64,000 nucleotides of DNA from JBCDLI01 sp038745535 (GTDB lineage Bacteria > Pseudomonadota > Alphaproteobacteria > Rhizobiales > Rhizobiaceae). The notes below the pieces were generated by a model. That model was not told where the DNA came from, did not search any database, and worked only from the letters and a program-made list of their open reading frames with translations. The first letter of the stretch is position 1. Each line of letters opens with the position of its first letter. Positions 35,477 through 44,517 of this stretch are shown piece after piece. The position numbers and the translations under genes are program-made. The stretch is from contig JBCDLI010000004.1 in assembly GCA_038745535.1 (NCBI GenBank), positions 1 through 64,000 on the forward strand, in the 5' to 3' direction.

Positions 35477-36631
35477 CTAGTGCCGTGTGAAGCGGAGGTT
35501 TTCCCGCGACAGCTGATCCACCTTCGTGACGCCCATCAGTTTCATGTCGCGCTCAATCTCCGTGCGCAGGTTGCCAAGCGCTTTTTCAACACCGGCCTGA
35601 CCAGCAGCGGCCAAAGCATAAAGATAAAGTCTGCCACCTGCGCAGGCCTTGGCGCCAAGAGACAGCGCTTTGAGAACATGCGTGCCGCGCTGGATGCCGC
35701 CTTCGCAAATGACGTCGACCTTATCACCGACCGCATCTACGATCTCAGCGAGTTGGTCGAACGGACTGCGGGCACCGTCGAGTTGTCTGCCGCCATGGTT
35801 TGAAACCATGATGCCGGTGCAACCGATATCAACGGCACGTTTTGCGTCTTCAACGCTCATAATCCCTTTTAGCGCGAACTGCCCGTTCCATTGTGCGCAC
35901 AGTTTTTCGGCGTCGTTCCAGTTCATCGACTGGTCGAGCATGGTGGAGAAATAGTCGCCCACCGATACTGCAAGGTTTGTGCCCTGCTGCACGTGACCGG
36001 AAAGGTGCGGCATGTCGAATTTCTCCTTTGTGAAGAAGTTCCATGCCCACGCTGGATGGGTTGCGAAACTAAGCGCCGACGACGGCGTCAGTTTGGGCGG
36101 CGACGTGAAGCCTGTGCGTAGATCGCGTTCGCGGTTTCCGCCAGTAATTGTGTCTACCGTCAGCGCCATGACGTTGAAATTCGCAGCACGTGCGCGTTCC
36201 AAGAGCGCATCGTTCAGACCGCGATCCTTGTGGAAGTAGAACTGAAACATTTTCGGGCCCGGCGCGAGCTTCTCGATTTCTTCGACAGCGACCGTCGCCA
36301 GTGAAGATACGCCAAACATGGTGCCGAACTTGGTTGCTGCTTGGGCAACTGCGCGCTCGCCCTCGTGATGGAAAAGACGCTGCAGTGCCGTCGGAGAACA
36401 ATAAACGGGCATGGCCAATTTTTGGCCCATAACCTCAACGCTCATGTCCACGTCTTCTACACCAGCGAGCACATTCGGCACGAGATCGCAGGCCTCGTAT
36501 GAGTCTGTATTCCGCCGATAGGTAACTTCATCGTCCGCTGCGCCGTCGATATAATGGAAAATAGGTGAGGGGAGACGGCTCTTCGCCAGCTTGCGAAAAT
36601 CACCGAAATTGTGACACTTGTTCAGACCCAT
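35477..36631 (-). CDS. lldD: FMN-dependent alpha-hydroxy-acid dehydrogenase (LldD type)
   Basis: About 384 residues, TIM barrel. It oxidises L-2-hydroxy acids, most likely L-lactate, passing electrons to the respiratory chain. The active-site motif SNHGGRQLDGARSPFDQL is present (the histidine is the base), plus GGIQRGTHVLKALSLGAKA in the FMN-phosphate region. N-terminus DFRKLAKSRLPSPIFHYIDGAADDEVT is typical. ATG 36631 has GGGAGA about 9 bases upstream. The substrate could be another hydroxy acid; the gene symbol is tentative. Confidence 0.85.
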   Translation of the reverse strand: MGLNKCHNFGDFRKLAKSRLPSPIFHYIDGAADDEVTYRRNTDSYEACDLVPNVLAGVEDVDMSVEVMGQKLAMPVYCSPTALQRLFHHEGERAVAQAATKFGTMFGVSSLATVAVEEIEKLAPGPKMFQFYFHKDRGLNDALLERARAANFNVMALTVDTITGGNRERDLRTGFTSPPKLTPSSALSFATHPAWAWNFFTKEKFDMPHLSGHVQQGTNLAVSVGDYFSTMLDQSMNWNDAEKLCAQWNGQFALKGIMSVEDAKRAVDIGCTGIMVSNHGGRQLDGARSPFDQLAEIVDAVGDKVDVICEGGIQRGTHVLKALSLGAKACAGGRLYLYALAAAGQAGVEKALGNLRTEIERDMKLMGVTKVDQLSRENLRFTRH

Positions 36632-36739
36632 TTTCAAATTCTCCCACCTGCGAGTACGCCTTGCCGTTATAAATCGACCGGCATCGTTGCTTTAGACGTT
36701 AGTTGGCGAACGACAAGGAAAAACCTTTGTAAGTAGTGG

Positions 36740-37519
36740 TCAACCTGTCGCGCCCAGTCGTAAAAGATTCAGTCCGGCAATGACGAGAATTGCTAGCGTG
36801 ACCTTGCGAAATTGATCTTGATTGAGGCGATCTTGGACCTTGAAACCGAGCCACATGCCGATGAGTGCAGGCCCAAGCAGCATCAGGGAAAGCGGTGCGG
36901 TGAATGCGTTTAGAATACCAGAATTCAGATGGGCGACGAGAAGCGTTACAGATCCCATTCCATAAATGACGCCTTGAACCACAACCTGCTGTGCTTTCGG
37001 CGTGTTGATGGCGAGCAGATAAAGTACGGTCGTAGGACCCCAAGTGCCCGCAAGGCCACCCAGCAAGCCTGAGATCGTGCCAATCAGCCACTCGCTCCAC
37101 GCCTGGTGCTTTGATGGAATGTGCAATTTAACGCCCGCAAGTTGGATGAGAGCCAAAATGACCACCGGCACGCCGAGCACGAAGTAGAATACCCTCTTTG
37201 GGATCACCGGGACCAATTGAGCGGCCGCGAAGATCGCGATGCAAACGATGAGAATGTATCGCCAGTAGGTTTGAAGCGCGCGCTTCGCGGGCTCTACGCC
37301 CGTGCGAAAGGTCTGCAACAGATTGCTGAAGACGATCGGGACGATGACCCCAGCAAGTGCGAATTTGGGGTCCATGATCGAACCGATGAGCGAAACCATG
37401 ATGAGCGGCATGGCGAAGCCCACCGCGCCCTTCACGATTCCGGCAAATACGGTGGCGGCCACTGAAAGCGCCAAGATTGCAGCGCTTAGTTCGGTGAGAA
37501 CCCCGAATTCCAATTCCAT
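36740..37519 (-). CDS. TauE/SafE-family sulfite/anion exporter-like permease
   Basis: About 259 residues with about eight hydrophobic segments and the two-repeat pattern of TauE/SafE (repeat starts near residue 9 and near residue 150, with GLLGGLAGTWGPTT between). Family members export sulfonates or sulfite, but many have unknown substrates. ATG 37519 is chosen; the upstream extension is charged and unlike the family. It lies downstream of the small exported protein gene on the same strand, 91 bases away. Confidence 0.8.
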   Translation of the reverse strand: MELEFGVLTELSAAILALSVAATVFAGIVKGAVGFAMPLIMVSLIGSIMDPKFALAGVIVPIVFSNLLQTFRTGVEPAKRALQTYWRYILIVCIAIFAAAQLVPVIPKRVFYFVLGVPVVILALIQLAGVKLHIPSKHQAWSEWLIGTISGLLGGLAGTWGPTTVLYLLAINTPKAQQVVVQGVIYGMGSVTLLVAHLNSGILNAFTAPLSLMLLGPALIGMWLGFKVQDRLNQDQFRKVTLAILVIAGLNLLRLGATG

Positions 37520-37610
37520 CGACACGACACCGTCTGATCCCCGGCCTTCGCGCACCGGAGGGTCCTGATACGGCCATGCGTTACCCTGGTAAACGTGGGC
37601 TGCGCAGAAA

Positions 37611-38033
37611 TTATCTGCCGCGCGTTGCTTTGATCAATCCGCCGGTTGCTATGGTCGCCGCGCATTCGTTGCGGTCTGCGAACGAACGCCCCTCCATGCA
37701 TGCGCCGACGACAAACTCATAGCCATCAATGTCATCGCATGGCGCATTCGGCGTTTCAAACAGTGCCGTTGCTTCGGTCTCGTCTTTTGAGAATTGAAAC
37801 GACGCGCCTTTTGATCTGCCGACTTCATCGTCGCCAATATAGACGTAGAAGAACCCATTGATGTCTGCAAAGCGCGACGGACAATCGGATTTCATCGTGA
37901 ATGTTGCTTGGCAGTAGTATTCGCGCAGGCCGGTTTCGGTCTGCTCCATCGTGTAGAGAGGTGTTTCGGCAAGGACCGCTTGCGCCAGCAATGAGCCGAT
38001 AAGTAAAACACTCGCTTTTAGAGTGCGCCTCAT
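37611..38033 (-). CDS. Small exported protein, last gene of the hmu operon, unrecognised
   Basis: A 140-residue protein with a signal peptide (MRRTLKASVLLIGSLLAQAVLA) and a roughly 117-residue mature chain holding five cysteines (residues about 41, 50, 98, 111 and 123). Likely periplasmic. AGGAGG, the best ribosome site in this region, overlaps the stop of hmuV and lies just before its ATG, so it is probably translated with the heme transporter. I do not recognise a family. Being last in hemP-hmuSTUV suggests a link to heme or iron handling, which is inference. Confidence 0.7.
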   Translation of the reverse strand: MRRTLKASVLLIGSLLAQAVLAETPLYTMEQTETGLREYYCQATFTMKSDCPSRFADINGFFYVYIGDDEVGRSKGASFQFSKDETEATALFETPNAPCDDIDGYEFVVGACMEGRSFADRNECAATIATGGLIKATRGR

Positions 38034-38045
38034 CTGCTATTCCTC

Positions 38046-38849
38046 CTAACTCGCTTCGAGATTTGTGGCTGCTGTGATTTCAGGCAGGACGAAGAAGTCC
38101 TGGCCTCGCGGCACAGCGCCCACAGCCATCGGACAGCCGTAGACTTGTTCAAGATTTTGAGCAGTCAGCACTTCCTTCGGCTTGCCGTCGCTGTGTACCT
38201 GACCGCGGTTGAGCAAAATGACATGGTCAGAAAAGTGCGCTGTGAGATTTAGGTCGTGCAGAACGGCGATCACCGTGCCGCCGCGACGGGCGTAATCCAG
38301 TGCGAGCGACAAGATTTGAATTTGGTGCTTGATGTCGAGTGATGAGATCGGCTCGTCGAGGAAGAGCGAGCGCGGCCTGCCGTCGAACACGGGTTCCCAG
38401 ACTTGGGACAGCACGCGGGCGAGTTGAACCCTTTGGGCTTCACCGCCTGAAAGCTCTTGGTAGAAGCGTCCGCTAAAGCCGCTCATATCCACAGCTGCGA
38501 GCGCCTCCTTCACGCGTTCATTGTCACGTTCTGGATCATGAACGCCCATGGTTAGTCCAAGACGGACCACTTCGTGCACTGTGAATGGAAATGACAATTG
38601 CGCCGATTGAGGCAGCACACCACGCCATGTTGCAAGATCGCGGGGCTTGGCATTGCGAATGTCATAGCCGTTCATCAACACCGTACCGTCGAACTTGATC
38701 TCGCCGGTCAGCGCCCGAAGCAGCGTCGTTTTGCCTGAACCGTTCGGTCCGATGATCGTGGTGAATTCGCCGGGATTGGCCGCAATATCAACGCCCTTCA
38801 CAATGTGGGCGCTATCAAACCGAACGTGCACTTCGCTTGCCTGCAACAT
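38046..38849 (-). CDS. hmuV: Heme ABC transporter ATP-binding protein HmuV
   Basis: About 267 residues. The ATPase of the HmuTUV heme importer. Walker A is GPNGSGKTTLLRA, the signature is LSGGEAQRVQLARVL, Walker B is LFLDEPISSLD, and the H-loop is VLHDLNLTAHF. The first in-frame codon is a TTG at 38852; the ATG at 38849 is the better start. It follows hmuU with almost no gap. Confidence 0.94.
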   Translation of the reverse strand: MLQASEVHVRFDSAHIVKGVDIAANPGEFTTIIGPNGSGKTTLLRALTGEIKFDGTVLMNGYDIRNAKPRDLATWRGVLPQSAQLSFPFTVHEVVRLGLTMGVHDPERDNERVKEALAAVDMSGFSGRFYQELSGGEAQRVQLARVLSQVWEPVFDGRPRSLFLDEPISSLDIKHQIQILSLALDYARRGGTVIAVLHDLNLTAHFSDHVILLNRGQVHSDGKPKEVLTAQNLEQVYGCPMAVGAVPRGQDFFVLPEITAATNLEAS

Positions 38850-38852
38850 CAA

Positions 38853-39956
38853 TCACATATCCAGAATGCCGCGACGTTTCAGCAAAATCCAAAGGAAGAA
38901 CGGCGCGCCGATTGTGGCGGTCACGATGCCAATCGGAAGCTCTGCTGGAGCCACGATTTGTCTTGCGATGGCGTCTGCGAACAGAAGCATGATACCGCCG
39001 AGAAGCGCGCAAGCTGGCAGCAGGTATCGATGGTCGGGACCGATCAAAAGGCGCAGCAGATGCGGCACAACGATGCCAACAAAGCCAATGCCCCCGGTCA
39101 CTGCCACGGCAGCACCGGTGGAAGCTGCAACGGCGACAATCGCGATGCGTTTGAAGACTTGAACATTGACGCCCAGATGATGCGCCGTTGCTTCGCCCAA
39201 TGTCATGGCGTTCAAGCCTTTTGCCATCATCGGTGCGAGAATGATGATGGGGAGAATGATCGGGGCAACGGCCCAGAACTTAAGCCAAGTCGCGCCCGCC
39301 ACTGAGCCCAGGCCCCAAAAGTTGAGGTCTCGCAATTGGTTATCGTCTGCCCAGAACACGAGAAGCCCGGTGAAGGCATTCGTGAGCGCACCAAGGGCGA
39401 TACCAGCTAGAAGCATGGTCGCCACCGAGGTGCGTCCGTTTTGTGTGGATACGCGATACAAAAGAAACGTCGTGACAAGCCCGCCAATGAAGGCGGCAAA
39501 CGGGACGTCATAAATGCCGAAGAAGGCCGAGATTGGTGCGAGAACGCCGGAGCCGAGAACGATAAATGATGATGCGCCCAATCCGGCGCCAGCGGAGACG
39601 CCCACGATGCCTGGATCGGCCAAGGGATTGCGGAAAAGCCCCTGCATGATGGCGCCCGATACTGCCAGAGATGCGCCAACGATGATGCCGAGAACGGTAC
39701 GCGGTGCGCGGATGTCTAAGATAACTATGCGCTCGACAAGCGTGATCGCGCTATCATCGCCAGTTATCAGTGCCCAAGTGACCGCGAGCGCGGAAGAATC
39801 TGTTGCACCAGACCCGAGACTGAACATCCCGGCCACCGCCAGTGCAATTGCCAAAATAAATATGACAAGACGCGCAACGGCCGAACGGTCCCCACGGGCG
39901 GCAGAAGCCCGCACTCCGTCCAGCGTTCCGCGCAGGTCGAGATCAGTTGAGCTCAT
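38853..39956 (-). CDS. hmuU: Heme ABC transporter permease HmuU
   Basis: A 367-residue FecCD-family permease with about ten membrane segments, importing heme with HmuT and HmuV. Typical stretches are VLDIRAPRTVLGIIVGASLAVSGAIMQG, NPLADPGIVGVSAGAGLGA and VGIVVPHLLRLLIGPDHRYLLP. The N-terminal 30 residues are a soluble cytoplasmic extension. It overlaps the end of hmuT by 14 bases and is directly followed by hmuV. Confidence 0.94.
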   Translation of the reverse strand: MSSTDLDLRGTLDGVRASAARGDRSAVARLVIFILAIALAVAGMFSLGSGATDSSALAVTWALITGDDSAITLVERIVILDIRAPRTVLGIIVGASLAVSGAIMQGLFRNPLADPGIVGVSAGAGLGASSFIVLGSGVLAPISAFFGIYDVPFAAFIGGLVTTFLLYRVSTQNGRTSVATMLLAGIALGALTNAFTGLLVFWADDNQLRDLNFWGLGSVAGATWLKFWAVAPIILPIIILAPMMAKGLNAMTLGEATAHHLGVNVQVFKRIAIVAVAASTGAAVAVTGGIGFVGIVVPHLLRLLIGPDHRYLLPACALLGGIMLLFADAIARQIVAPAELPIGIVTATIGAPFFLWILLKRRGILDM

Positions 39957-40878
39957 CTGGATAAAGCGCCTGAGCCAATTCTTGTGCCGCTTCGCTGACG
40001 CGTGGGCCGAATTGCAGTGCTTTAGCCCCGTCCACGCGGATGATGTTTCCGTTCAAAACGGCAGGCGTAGCGCTTAATGCCGGATGCTCAATGATGGTCT
40101 TGTTCGCAAGCAGGTGGTCGCTTTCAACATCCTCGTTTGGGCGCCGCATGATGATAATGACTTCTGGTGCGGCTTCAATCACCGCTTCGTTGCTCAGCTG
40201 TTTGTAACCTTCGAAATCACCAAAAGCATTATCGGCTCCAGCGAGAGCCATGATGCCGTGAGCCCCGGTCCCTGTGCCCGACCCGAAAACCTTGTCATCG
40301 CGCATGGATAGGATGAAAAGCGCCTCTTTCTTGTCAGCCACACGCTCGACACGCGCCTTCACCGCCTCCATTTCCGCAGTGATCTTAGCGCGCAACGCGT
40401 CACCCTTTTCACGGACGCCGAGTGCTTCGGCGATGATCCGGATGTTGTCATCCACGCCCTGTATTGTGAAATTGTCGGGCACATCGACCCATTTGATGCC
40501 TGTGCTTTTTAGCACTTCAACGGCTTCTTCGGGGCCGTTATTCTCGCGTGCAAGAATGAGGTTTGGTTGAACGGAAAGGACGCCTTCCGGAGACAGACGA
40601 CGAATATATCCAACGTTGGGAAGCGCTTCAGCAGCGGCTGGATACACCGAGGTACTGTCGCGGCCGATAAGCCGATCCTCTTCGCCCAGAGCGTAGACGA
40701 TTTCCGTAACCGCGCCGCCTATCGCGAGAACACGGTCATATTGCTCTCCACCCTCTTGCGAGCGTGCCATGTCTGCCCAGACGATGAGCAGCAGTGCAAA
40801 TGATGTGATAGCGGTAAGAAAAATGCTTCGCGTCCGGCTTTCGCAGCGCACGCGTTCCAGGGCTTTCGCAAATGTCAT
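39943..40878 (-). CDS. hmuT: Periplasmic heme-binding protein HmuT
   Basis: A 311-residue solute-binding protein with a long N-terminal signal region (to about residue 40, hydrophobic LTAITSFALLLIVW) and a class III periplasmic fold. YDRVLAIGGAVTEIVYALG, DSTSVYPAAAEALPNVGYIRRLSPEGVLS and NLILARENNGPEE match heme-binding HmuT/ShuT proteins, including the conserved tyrosine near residue 79. It starts on the stop of hmuS (overlap of four bases) and overlaps hmuU by 14. Confidence 0.92.
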   Translation of the reverse strand: MTFAKALERVRCESRTRSIFLTAITSFALLLIVWADMARSQEGGEQYDRVLAIGGAVTEIVYALGEEDRLIGRDSTSVYPAAAEALPNVGYIRRLSPEGVLSVQPNLILARENNGPEEAVEVLKSTGIKWVDVPDNFTIQGVDDNIRIIAEALGVREKGDALRAKITAEMEAVKARVERVADKKEALFILSMRDDKVFGSGTGTGAHGIMALAGADNAFGDFEGYKQLSNEAVIEAAPEVIIIMRRPNEDVESDHLLANKTIIEHPALSATPAVLNGNIIRVDGAKALQFGPRVSEAAQELAQALYPDELN

Positions 40879-41960
40879 TGTGCAGCCTCCAGGCTTTCAG
40901 CCTCGATTTGTGTTGGGAGAGAGGATGGGATCGCGTTCCAATCCTGAACAGATGAGTGATTGTCACCCTGACGGCGATCGCCATTTAAGAGCACTACTTG
41001 CTCGCCATACTGATCGAATAACTCGAGTGAAAACACGTCGCTGTGCTTGGTTGGTTTTCGCACAATCCACGCGCTGTCGATCAGATCGTCGCGCAGATGC
41101 ATGTGAAAACCTTCGTCAAGAACATTGAGCCAATTGCCCATGCGCTTGACATTTTGGATAGGTCCGCTGTGGATTTGGAGCGTACCGTGGTTTCTGACAA
41201 AAACCATTATCGGCAAGTTATCCGCCGGAAGGCGGTTCAAAAGCAGGTCTATTGCCAGCGGTGCAAGACGCGTTGAGAATTCACCCTCGGCTGCCGCAAT
41301 CGCCTGAACCCGACTTAGTTTTGATCGACGGATCATTTGCTGGAATTGATGCGTGTCCTGTAGCGTCGACCATGCGCGGAGTAATCGCGATTTATCGCCG
41401 ACCGACACCGGTTTAAGATCGTCGACCCGGCTTCGCTGAGCCAGTTCCTCCACCCTCAACGGCTCGTCAGATGCGTCAATTCGCATCTCTTCCAGCAGCC
41501 GATCCCAACCCAAACGGTCGGTTTCATATCGTTCATATATTTTATGCACAGCTTGTCCGTGGGCATCGAAGAATTGAAAGCTGCGCAGTGTGGTGTTTTG
41601 ATCACGACGCTTTTCGACGTGGTACGCGTGGCGCCAGTGCTTTGGAAAAATCCTGAGGTCGATGCCATCGCCGAGGATCACAGACGCATGGGTTCCGGAC
41701 TTGTAACCGCCGTAAGTACCAGTTTTTTCGTGGACTGCCGCCCCGTTCCGCGAGAGCGCCATTACAGGGCCCAGCTGTTCCAACGCAGGGAAGAACTTGT
41801 CTAGCTGGCATCTTATTTGATGGTTGCCAAAACCCACCAGTGCATGGGCAAGTTCTGCTTCAGAGCATTGATTTTGCTTGCAGAAATCATGTTCCCGCGT
41901 GTTTGGCACGTTTTGCCAAAGGTCTCGTAAACTGGCGTTTGAATGGATTGCGCTGCGCAT
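40875..41960 (-). CDS. hmuS: Heme-handling protein HmuS
   Basis: A 361-residue cytoplasmic protein of the HemS/ChuS family, with the two internal repeats (roughly 20-175 and 195-345). Family members accept heme from the importer and either degrade or deliver it. The pattern VMALSRNGAAVHEKTGTYGG and the matching second-half SGPIQNVKRMGNWLNVLDEGFHMHLRDDL are the two halves of the heme pocket, with candidate axial histidine in the second. It is preceded by hemP. Confidence 0.9.
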   Translation of the reverse strand: MRSAIHSNASLRDLWQNVPNTREHDFCKQNQCSEAELAHALVGFGNHQIRCQLDKFFPALEQLGPVMALSRNGAAVHEKTGTYGGYKSGTHASVILGDGIDLRIFPKHWRHAYHVEKRRDQNTTLRSFQFFDAHGQAVHKIYERYETDRLGWDRLLEEMRIDASDEPLRVEELAQRSRVDDLKPVSVGDKSRLLRAWSTLQDTHQFQQMIRRSKLSRVQAIAAAEGEFSTRLAPLAIDLLLNRLPADNLPIMVFVRNHGTLQIHSGPIQNVKRMGNWLNVLDEGFHMHLRDDLIDSAWIVRKPTKHSDVFSLELFDQYGEQVVLLNGDRRQGDNHSSVQDWNAIPSSLPTQIEAESLEAAQ

Positions 41961-41966
41961 CGTCTT

Positions 41967-42155
41967 TCACTTGTTCAAAATCAACTTGCCTTGGCGGGTG
42001 ATCCGCAAACGGTAATCTGCGCCGGCGTGTTCGATCACAATCTCTTGGCGGTTTCGAAATAGATCAGCAGACAGCACCCGCACGTCGTCGACATCCTTCT
42101 TCTCGCCCGCGAGCCTTTTTAATTCAGTCCTTTTTTGTCCACTAAAGTCTGTCAT
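41967..42155 (-). CDS. hemP: Hemin uptake protein HemP/HmuP
   Basis: A 62-residue protein with the HemP signature toward its end: S-A-D-L-F, then RNRQEIVIEHAGADYRLRITRQGKLILNK. In Bradyrhizobium the homologue HmuP is a co-activator needed with Irr for expression of the heme receptor gene. Start at ATG 42155 with GGAGGTG just upstream; an in-frame GTG at 42161 is possible. It is the first gene of the leftward heme operon, divergent from the TonB-dependent receptor. Confidence 0.9.
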   Translation of the reverse strand: MTDFSGQKRTELKRLAGEKKDVDDVRVLSADLFRNRQEIVIEHAGADYRLRITRQGKLILNK

Positions 42156-42231
42156 CTTCACCTCCGGCTACATCTAGACATGTAGCCCTCCGCCGATTTA
42201 GGCCCCGCGCCGCAAAGCGCAGTTTTTAACT

Positions 42232-42246
42232 TGATATTAATAATCA
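42232..42246. promoter_or_regulatory. RirA/IRO-type iron box (TGA-N9-TCA) in the hemP/hmuR intergenic region
   Basis: TGATATTAATAATCA is a perfect TGA-N9-TCA, the iron-responsive operator recognised by RirA in rhizobia; the AT-rich core is also Fur-like. It sits about 77 bases from hemP and 130 bases from the receptor start and could serve both divergent promoters. Confidence 0.6.
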
Positions 42247-42279
42247 TCTTTTGTAGGCGGCAATCTCATAAGGTGTGCG

Positions 42280-42296
42280 AACTTGTCAAGTTAACA
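42280..42296. promoter_or_regulatory. Palindromic element before the receptor gene
   Basis: AACTTG-T-CAAGTT is a perfect 13-bp palindrome (42280-42292), and the stretch TGTCAAGTTAA (42284-42294) is nearly repeated as TGTCAACTTAA before the heme monooxygenase gene. A shared regulator site is possible; the binding protein is unknown. Confidence 0.4.
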
Positions 42297-42375
42297 AACG
42301 TCGCCGCATTTGCGACAAAATCAATGCCAGCCAGCCGTCGCCAGCCAGCATCAAGCAGGGAAATTGGGGAATACC

Positions 42376-44481
42376 ATGCGTATGGTTGGTAACGGCACGC
42401 TTCGCGCTGCCGCGGTAACAGTACTCGCGAGCGGAACGATGCTCGCAACACCATCGATCTCATTTGCACAGGACGCGGGTGAGCGCGGCGCAACGCTATT
42501 GCAGCGTCTCGTGATTGGCTTTGGACAGCCAAAAGTGGCCGTCGATACGCCGACCGCTGTCACCGTGATTGAGCAGGAAGATATTGATCAGGAAGTTGCC
42601 TCGACCACGGGCCAGCTTCTGGAGCGCATTCCAAACGTCAACAACACCGGTGGGGCGGATCGCGCACTTGGGCAAGTATTCAATATTCGCGGCATCGGTC
42701 GTGGAGAGTCTGCCGCTGACGAGGGTCGTATCATTCTGAATGTCGACGGCATGTCTCAATTTTACGAGCAATATCGTCTCGGTGGGTTCTTCAACGATTT
42801 AGAGCTTTACAAACGCATTGAAGTTCTTCGCGGTCCAGCTGCTTCCACGCTTTATGGATCGGGAGCGCTTGGTGGCGTCATCAACTTCACCACGAAGGAT
42901 GCATCGGACTTTTTAGACGATGATGAGCAGTTCGCTCTGAGACTTAAAGGCACCTACGAGACAAACGGCGACGGGTATCTGGCGTCCGCCATTCTCGCGG
43001 CTCGCATGGGCGACAATGCTGAATTTCTATTGGCCGGTAATCAACGCGCGTCAGAACTGATTGAAGATGGTTTTGGTGATGAAGTTGGCGGGACCGATTT
43101 CAAGACCCCAAGTGGTCTGATCAAAGGCACTTTCTATCTGGATGACGCCCAAGAGCGGGTACTCCGCATGAGTTATAGCCAATTCAATAGCGACGAGGAC
43201 GCGCAAATTTACAACGTTTTCAATGGAAACGGCCAATTCTTCGGTTTTGTTGATCGCGAAGTGAATAACAGGCAAGCGCAAATCTCGTTTGAGGACGCAG
43301 CCACTGAAAATCCATTTCTTGATTATAAAGTTTCGCTGACGTGGAATGATATTTCCAATCAGCAACGTAACGCAACAATCGGTGGTTCGCTCGGCCAGCC
43401 TGCGGACTACAGCTACGAATCCATCCAACTTCTGGGAGAGAACACATTCGAGTTCTCTGGTGAAAACTGGGAAAGCTTCTTGACGGTTGGCGGGCAAATC
43501 ATTCGTCAAGAACGTGAGACCAACACCGACACCCCGCTGGGCTTTCACCCGGAGGGGACTGACTTTCAGGTGGGCTTCTTTGCGCAAAACGAGTTTGTCT
43601 GGAATGATCGGCTGACACTGATACCGGGCGTTCGGGTTGACTATCAGAGGTTGGAAACTGCCGACTCGACAAGCTTGGACTTCACAGAAACCGATATCGC
43701 GTTTTCACCGAAGATTGCCGCGCTATACGAGTTCAACGATAATTTCAGCGTGTTTGGCTCCTACGCCCATACCGAACGTTTTCCGACGCTTGACGAAATG
43801 TTCTCAAATGACTTTTTGGGTCAACCCGGAGTGCCGCCCAACACAAGTACCCAGCTTGGCAAAGAAAAGTCGGATAATTTTGAGCTTGGTTTCGCTTTCT
43901 CAAACACAGACCTGATCCAAGACGGCGATGCATTCGACTTCAAAGCAACAGCATTTTACAACCGCGTTTCGGATTTGATCGTTCGCCAACGTAGAGCCAC
44001 TCCGCAGTACCGCAATATCGGTAGCGCCGAACTTTACGGTTTGGAATTAGAGGCGGCCTATGACTCAGATCTATTCTTTGCGTCGGCGGGCTTCGGGATT
44101 ACCGTCGGAACTGATTTGGAAAATGATGTAGCTCTTACCTCAGTCGCGCCTCCAGAACTGTCTTTGGGTGCTGGTTTCCGCATGCCGGAGCATGGGCTTA
44201 GTTTTGGGTGGGACGGACGTATCGCCTTTGAACAAACGCGGGTCCCTGCTTCAACATCCAGGTTTGTCGATCCAGCGATTGAAGCGCTCAAAAGCGAAGC
44301 GTTTAGCGTTCATGACCTCTACGTGACATGGCGACCAGACGATGAAAGCCAGTTTGCTGGTTGGGAAGGTACATTCCGCGTCGATAACGTTTTTGACAAG
44401 GGCTATCGCGATTTCCTCGCGGAGGACAATGGCAAAGGGCGGACCTTTAAGATCGCGCTTTCAAAGAAGTTCGGCCTCTGA
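42376..44481 (+). CDS. hmuR: TonB-dependent outer-membrane heme receptor
   Basis: About 701 residues. A signal peptide (to SFAQ, about residue 33) precedes the plug domain with a TonB-box-like start and EVLRGPAASTLYGSGALGGVINF, and then a 22-strand barrel. The final residues FKIALSKKFGL end with Leu rather than Phe. The FRAP/NPNL heme-receptor box is not canonical: the corresponding loop reads ERFPTLDEMFSND and has no NPxL that I can see. Start ATG 42376 with GGGGA just upstream. Function as heme receptor is inferred from the locus (hmuSTUV, hemP, tonB, heme oxygenase). Confidence 0.85.
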   Translation: MRMVGNGTLRAAAVTVLASGTMLATPSISFAQDAGERGATLLQRLVIGFGQPKVAVDTPTAVTVIEQEDIDQEVASTTGQLLERIPNVNNTGGADRALGQVFNIRGIGRGESAADEGRIILNVDGMSQFYEQYRLGGFFNDLELYKRIEVLRGPAASTLYGSGALGGVINFTTKDASDFLDDDEQFALRLKGTYETNGDGYLASAILAARMGDNAEFLLAGNQRASELIEDGFGDEVGGTDFKTPSGLIKGTFYLDDAQERVLRMSYSQFNSDEDAQIYNVFNGNGQFFGFVDREVNNRQAQISFEDAATENPFLDYKVSLTWNDISNQQRNATIGGSLGQPADYSYESIQLLGENTFEFSGENWESFLTVGGQIIRQERETNTDTPLGFHPEGTDFQVGFFAQNEFVWNDRLTLIPGVRVDYQRLETADSTSLDFTETDIAFSPKIAALYEFNDNFSVFGSYAHTERFPTLDEMFSNDFLGQPGVPPNTSTQLGKEKSDNFELGFAFSNTDLIQDGDAFDFKATAFYNRVSDLIVRQRRATPQYRNIGSAELYGLELEAAYDSDLFFASAGFGITVGTDLENDVALTSVAPPELSLGAGFRMPEHGLSFGWDGRIAFEQTRVPASTSRFVDPAIEALKSEAFSVHDLYVTWRPDDESQFAGWEGTFRVDNVFDKGYRDFLAEDNGKGRTFKIALSKKFGL

Positions 44482-44517
44482 CCGAAGCACAAACCGCCAA
44501 GGCATTGGGAGGCGACA

